From Acidobacteria bacterium CG_4_9_14_3_um_filter_49_7 (lineage in GTDB: Bacteria > Acidobacteriota > Holophagae > Thermotomaculales > Thermotomaculaceae), in the NCBI GenBank assembly GCA_002789615.1, contig PFTO01000069.1:1-9689 (forward strand): a DNA stretch of 9,689 nucleotides. Reading direction: 5' to 3'. This document shows, one piece after another, positions 6,368-9,689 of this stretch. Both the position numbers and the translations under genes were made by a program. A model generated the notes under the pieces. It was not told the origin of the DNA. It made no database searches and saw nothing but the letters and a program-made list of their open reading frames with translations. The stretch's first letter is position 1. Each line of letters begins with the position of its first letter.

Positions 6368-8794
6368 ATGGCATCTGGTAACAGCATTTTCAAAACTCAT
6401 TTCATTCTGATTGTTCTGGTTTTCCACGCCCTGGTTGTGATCGGTGGTGGGACATGGGTGTACCTGGAATACCGGTCCTGTACTGAAGATGCTGCTGCGA
6501 TCCGTACGAAAGACATCGCCCGTTGCCGGGCGGCGGCAGAACGCCATCTCAATGACTTTGTTTCCCGTACGGGAAACGGGAAGCTGTCAGAGCCTGTCCC
6601 GGAAACACCGGAGAAGGTTCTGGCAAAATCCATCTGGCAGGAAAGGTTTGGAGACCGGGGCTTTCTTTTTCTGTTCTTTCAAAAAGGGGGACAGATTGCA
6701 GGGTGGTGGAATGGAAAAGAGCACCTTGTTCCGGTTACAGAGCTTCGTGACAAGTCCGGTTTACCTTTCCTGAAGGACCCTTGTCTGCAATGTATGGAAA
6801 CAGGTCAACCCCGCTGGTTGAATAATGTGTCCACAGGCTGGGCACCAGTCCACGACAAATGGTCTTTTTATCTTTTCCCTCAGGCTGACCGCAATCAGGT
6901 GGTGGGAGCGGCGCTGGATATGGCGGAAACAACCCGAACCGCCGATGCTTACATGGAACTGTCCCGTAAACACATTTTTCACTTTGTCATCGGTATGACG
7001 CTTTTTCTGGTTGCCCTGCTGCTGGCCACACTGGGTGTGGCATTTCTGCTGGCTCGAAAAGTGAACCTGGAAATTAAGACCTATGCCGGTTCATTAAAGA
7101 AGGCACTGGCAGACGGAACCTTGCTGGAAAAGGGTGGTAACGAGCTTCGGGAATTCGGAAAACTTGCAGAAGCAACGAATGAGCTGCTGAAGCACAGCAA
7201 GGAGGCAGAAGAAGGGCGGCGGCTCACCAAGGAGCAATACCGGAAACTCTTTGAAACCAATGCGGTGTCTATCTGGGTGGAAGACTTCTCATCCGTCCGG
7301 ACCATGCTTGACGAGTTGGAGGCAGAGGGGATCACGGATCCCGAAGCTTATTTCAAAAACAATCCCGACTTTGTCAGAAGAGCGACAGGAGCCATCCGAA
7401 TTCTGGATGTCAACCAGGAAACCCTGAGGATGTTTGGCGCAGAGAGAAAAGAACAGCTCTTGTCATCCCTGGAAGTCGTATTTTCGGATGATTCTTATCG
7501 TGGATTCTCAACAATGTTGACTCATCTGTTCCGGGGAGAACGGGTCTTTCGATACGAAACGGTGAATCGTACATTGACCGGTATGAATATCTTTGTTCTG
7601 GTTACCGTGACAGTAGACGAATCAGAAGATTTCAAGCATCTGATCGTATCACTTGTCGATATAACGGATCGAAGAGAGATGGAAGAAGCGCTGGCGGAGC
7701 AAAAGGATCGATTGGCCGCAACGCTCCATTCCATCGGTGATGGTGTCCTGGTTGTGGACGCCCTGGGCATGGTCAGAATAATGAATGTGGCTGCCGGACG
7801 AATGACAGGATTTAACCCCGACGAAGTACTGGGATATCCCCTGGAACAGGTGTATCGGATTATCAAAGTGGGAAATGGGCATGGAGTTGATGACACCACC
7901 CGTCTCTTTTTCAAGGAAGAGGATGTGGAGATTGCCGGAGAGGAAACGGTTCTGGTCTCTGCTGATGGAGGTCGCTATCTGATCGATGAATCCCGGTCTC
8001 CGGTTCTGGGAAGCGATGAAGAGTTCAGGGGGTTGGTAGTCGTATTTAGAGACATCACCGAGTTGAGGCGGACACAGGCCAGATTTGCCAGAGTAAAGCG
8101 CCTGGAATCTCTGGGTCTGATGGCGGCCGGAATTGCCCACGATTTTAACAATGTTATGACAGCAGTATTCGGCAATATTTCTCTTGCAAGGATGTTGTCC
8201 GAACCGGGATCAAAAGTGGCAGAAAAACTGGGTTTCGCTGAACAGGCAATTGAGCGAGCCCGGGAGCTGACCGGACGCCTCATTACTTTTTCCCGGGGCG
8301 GAGCGCCGGTGGGGAAAGAAGTGGCGCTTTCAGGGCTGATTTTAGACAGTGTGGAGAAGGCGATTGGGAATGCAGCCACCCACTGGACGGCCGACATTGC
8401 AGATCCACTCTGGTCTGTGGAGCTGGACGTTTCCCAGTTTGTCCATGTGGTGGACAATGTGGTAAAAAACGCTCTGCAAGCCATGGATGGCGGCGGTGCG
8501 CTTGAAATCAAAGTAGAGAACACCGTGATCGGTGAAAGCGACCCCATTGTGCAGTCGGGCAGATATGTGCGATTGGTTTTTTCCGATACCGGTTCTGGAA
8601 TACCGGTGGAAAATATGGACCGGATTTTTGATCCCTATTTCACCACCAGAGAAGGTGCCCAGGGGCTGGGCCTGTCCATTGTCTACGGCATTGTCAAACG
8701 CCACGACGGCCATGTCCGGGTGGAATCAAAGCCGGGCAAAGGCAGTATCTTTGAAGTTCTTCTCCCTGCGGTTTCCCCGGAACTGTTTGAATAG
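6368..8794 (+). CDS. Membrane sensor histidine kinase (extracytoplasmic sensor, two PAS, HDFNN-type kinase)
   Basis: This is an 808-residue sensor kinase that should autophosphorylate on histidine and pass the phosphate to a response regulator. Membrane helices at about residues 7-32 and 202-229 enclose a periplasmic domain of about 170 residues with a Cache-like FGDRGFLFLFF strand (about 94-104), a WAPVHDKW block (158-165) and a CLQC pair (139-142). A linker (230-290) leads to PAS 1 (about 290-435), which contains a 30-residue acidic insertion, and PAS 2 (about 447-570). The H-box is GIAHDFNN with the phospho-acceptor His591. The ATP-binding domain shows N701 in the N-box, DTGSGIP (740-746), FDPYFTT and GLGLSIVYGIV. 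No receiver domain is fused and no regulator gene is present here. The ATG at 6368 is favoured over the TTG at 6356 by the promoter distance, although its GGTCGGTG leader is a weak ribosome site. The ligand is unknown. Confidence 0.93.
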   Translation: MASGNSIFKTHFILIVLVFHALVVIGGGTWVYLEYRSCTEDAAAIRTKDIARCRAAAERHLNDFVSRTGNGKLSEPVPETPEKVLAKSIWQERFGDRGFLFLFFQKGGQIAGWWNGKEHLVPVTELRDKSGLPFLKDPCLQCMETGQPRWLNNVSTGWAPVHDKWSFYLFPQADRNQVVGAALDMAETTRTADAYMELSRKHIFHFVIGMTLFLVALLLATLGVAFLLARKVNLEIKTYAGSLKKALADGTLLEKGGNELREFGKLAEATNELLKHSKEAEEGRRLTKEQYRKLFETNAVSIWVEDFSSVRTMLDELEAEGITDPEAYFKNNPDFVRRATGAIRILDVNQETLRMFGAERKEQLLSSLEVVFSDDSYRGFSTMLTHLFRGERVFRYETVNRTLTGMNIFVLVTVTVDESEDFKHLIVSLVDITDRREMEEALAEQKDRLAATLHSIGDGVLVVDALGMVRIMNVAAGRMTGFNPDEVLGYPLEQVYRIIKVGNGHGVDDTTRLFFKEEDVEIAGEETVLVSADGGRYLIDESRSPVLGSDEEFRGLVVVFRDITELRRTQARFARVKRLESLGLMAAGIAHDFNNVMTAVFGNISLARMLSEPGSKVAEKLGFAEQAIERARELTGRLITFSRGGAPVGKEVALSGLILDSVEKAIGNAATHWTADIADPLWSVELDVSQFVHVVDNVVKNALQAMDGGGALEIKVENTVIGESDPIVQSGRYVRLVFSDTGSGIPVENMDRIFDPYFTTREGAQGLGLSIVYGIVKRHDGHVRVESKPGKGSIFEVLLPAVSPELFE

Positions 8795-8836
8795 AAATAG
8801 GGAAATGAGTGGCTTTTTGTTTCCGTTCCTGCCTCA

Positions 8837-8851
8837 CAGAACACTGAACAC
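8837..8851. repeat. CAGAACACTGAACAC intergenic repeat copy
   Basis: This 15-nt motif, between the kinase stop and hemE, is made of two GAACAC units and matches parts of the repeat seen near 1575-1603 (CAGAACAC and CTGAACAC). A third partial unit, CACTGAACGC, follows at 8866-8875. It looks like a short degenerate repeat carried in non-coding DNA. No function can be assigned. Confidence 0.35.
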
Positions 8852-8853
8852 AA

Positions 8854-8866
8854 GCGCCGCAGGCGC
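8854..8866 (+). terminator. Possible weak terminator hairpin after the kinase gene
   Basis: GCGCC (8854-8858) and GGCGC (8862-8866) form a perfect 5-bp GC stem with a GCA loop. A short CTTTTCT tract follows about 9 nt later (8875-8881), which is further away than in a classical intrinsic terminator. An alternative pairing of AAGCG (8852-8856) with CGCTT (8873-8877) would put the T-tract directly at the base of the stem. Its location, 60 nt after the kinase stop, is appropriate. Confidence 0.4.
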
Positions 8867-8966
8867 ACTGAACGCTTTTCTCAATCCGATTGCTCATTTA
8901 CATTCATAATGGTAAGCTGATGCAGCGCTTGAGTGCGTGATGAATTTATAAAAGAGGAGTCTTTTG

Positions 8967-9689
8967 ATGGATAAGCCACTATTGAATGCCCTTCAGGGAA
9001 AGCAGCCGGAGGTTCCACCGGTATGGATCATGCGCCAGGCCGGTCGCTTTTTGCCGGAGTACCGGGCAATCCGGAAGGAGAATTCTTTTCTGGACATGTG
9101 TAAGAAACCGGAGCTGGCGACGGAGGTTACTCTCCTTCCAGTTGAGATGTTTGATATGGATGGAGCAATCCTCTTTTCCGATATTCTGATCCCCATCGAG
9201 CCCATGGGGCTGAACCTTGAGTTCATAGAGGGTCGGGGTCCCGTATTCCATAACCCGGTTCGGACACGGGAACATGTGGAGGCATTGAAGTCAGAAGGCG
9301 TGTCGGAAGATGTCGGATTCGTTTATGAAGCAGTGAGTCGATTGCGGAAGTATCTTCCGGACGACAAGACGTTGATTGGCTTTGCCGGTGCCCCATTTAC
9401 CATGGCCTGTTATATGGTGGAGGGCGGTGCGTCCCGGAATTACACCTGGCTGAAATCGATGATGTATAACGATGAACGGAGTTTCCGTCTGTTGATGGAG
9501 AAACTGACCACTGTTCTGGAAGGATACCTGTCATCTCAGATCAGAGCGGGTGCAGAAGCGATCCAGCTTTTTGATACCTTCGGTGGCATCCTGTCTCCCT
9601 TTGATTATGAACGCTATGTTTTCTCCTATGTGAAACGAATTTTCACTACCCTGAAGAGGCAATTCCCGGGGACACCGTTGATATACTTC
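8967..9689 (+). CDS. hemE: Uroporphyrinogen decarboxylase (partial, 3' end beyond right edge)
   Basis: HemE is the cytoplasmic enzyme that decarboxylates the four acetate side chains of uroporphyrinogen III to give coproporphyrinogen III. The window holds 241 codons of a family of about 340-355 residues. The N-terminal signature WIMRQAGRFLPEYR (residues 20-33) provides the substrate-binding arginines, and FSDIL (70-74) holds the essential aspartate, Asp72. GFAGAPFT (138-145), YMVEGG (149-154) with the active-site tyrosine and FDTFGG (202-207) follow in the expected order. These are HemE signatures, not those of the related cobamide methyltransferases of the same fold. GAGGAG (8954-8959) sits 7 nt before the ATG at 8967; a TTG immediately before it is in frame but less likely. 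The 172-nt gap after the kinase suggests a separate transcript, though no convincing promoter was found. The gene continues off the right edge and the C-terminal third cannot be checked. Confidence 0.96.
   Translation, partial: MDKPLLNALQGKQPEVPPVWIMRQAGRFLPEYRAIRKENSFLDMCKKPELATEVTLLPVEMFDMDGAILFSDILIPIEPMGLNLEFIEGRGPVFHNPVRTREHVEALKSEGVSEDVGFVYEAVSRLRKYLPDDKTLIGFAGAPFTMACYMVEGGASRNYTWLKSMMYNDERSFRLLMEKLTTVLEGYLSSQIRAGAEAIQLFDTFGGILSPFDYERYVFSYVKRIFTTLKRQFPGTPLIYF

Noticed and set aside
6782..6793. CLQC in the kinase sensor domain as a c-type heme attachment site
   Set aside because: A c-type heme site needs CxxCH. Here the residue after the second cysteine is Met, so covalent heme attachment is not supported; disulfide or metal binding remains possible.
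7975..8547. A 190-residue open frame on the minus strand
   Set aside because: It lies opposite the kinase core, whose H-box and ATP-binding motifs are intact in the plus frame. The translated protein has no recognisable domain and no ribosome site, so it is a shadow frame.
8910..8924. A sigma-54-type promoter before hemE starting at TGG (8910)
   Set aside because: The GG and GC elements are 9 nt apart where 10 are required, and the TTGC part does not align. No convincing housekeeping promoter was found there either.
8947..8952. TATAAA as the -10 of a hemE promoter with TTGAGT (8929-8934) as -35
   Set aside because: The spacer would be only 12 nt, and the box sits against the ribosome-binding site, leaving no room for a leader.
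8967..9689. A cobamide-dependent methyltransferase of the UroD fold (MtaA/MtbA type) instead of HemE
   Set aside because: The RQAGRFLPEYR signature, the FSDIL aspartate and the YMVEGG and FDTFGG motifs are those of true uroporphyrinogen decarboxylase.

Overview
The window looks like a chromosomal stretch of a Gram-negative, probably anaerobic, deltaproteobacterial-type (Desulfobacterota-like) organism. Outer-membrane lipid-homeostasis genes (an MlaE permease and a YdbH/YnbE/YdbL set) imply a double membrane. An AhbD-type radical SAM/SPASM heme synthase is typical of sulfate reducers and archaea. A large Cache-PAS-PAS histidine kinase with an HDFNN-type H-box is very common in Desulfobacterota. 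The taxonomic placement is inferred from gene content only.

Layout, left to right. (1) Positions 1-428, minus strand: the 5' part of an MlaE-family phospholipid ABC permease that leaves the window on the left. (2) 531-1442, plus: an EamA/DMT-family exporter with a TTG start, divergent from mlaE. (3) 1443-1610: a convergent intergenic spacer with short inverted and direct repeats. (4) 4851-1611, minus: a compact three-gene operon ydbH-ynbE-ydbL in the same order as in Escherichia coli, encoding an AsmA-like inner-membrane/periplasmic protein, a tiny outer-membrane lipoprotein and a small periplasmic protein. A near-consensus promoter lies immediately in front of ydbH. (5) 5054-6112, plus: an AhbD-like radical SAM protein, preceded by five tandem degenerate hexamers. 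(6) 6113-6367: an AT-rich spacer ending in a near-perfect housekeeping-type promoter. (7) 6368-8794, plus: an orphan hybrid-less sensor kinase. (8) 8795-8966: a short spacer with a GC hairpin. (9) 8967 to the right edge, plus: the first 241 codons of hemE (uroporphyrinogen decarboxylase).

Two themes stand out. The left half carries two systems independently tied to phospholipid movement and homeostasis across the envelope (Mla and the YdbH-YnbE-YdbL intermembrane bridge). The right half places a siroheme-route heme enzyme (AhbD) near the classical-route enzyme HemE, with a sensor kinase between them. This raises the possibility of mixed heme-pathway logic, but the remaining heme genes are outside the window. 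No CRISPR array, tRNA, rRNA, insertion sequence or phage gene was seen. No intergenic stretch exceeds 300 bases.
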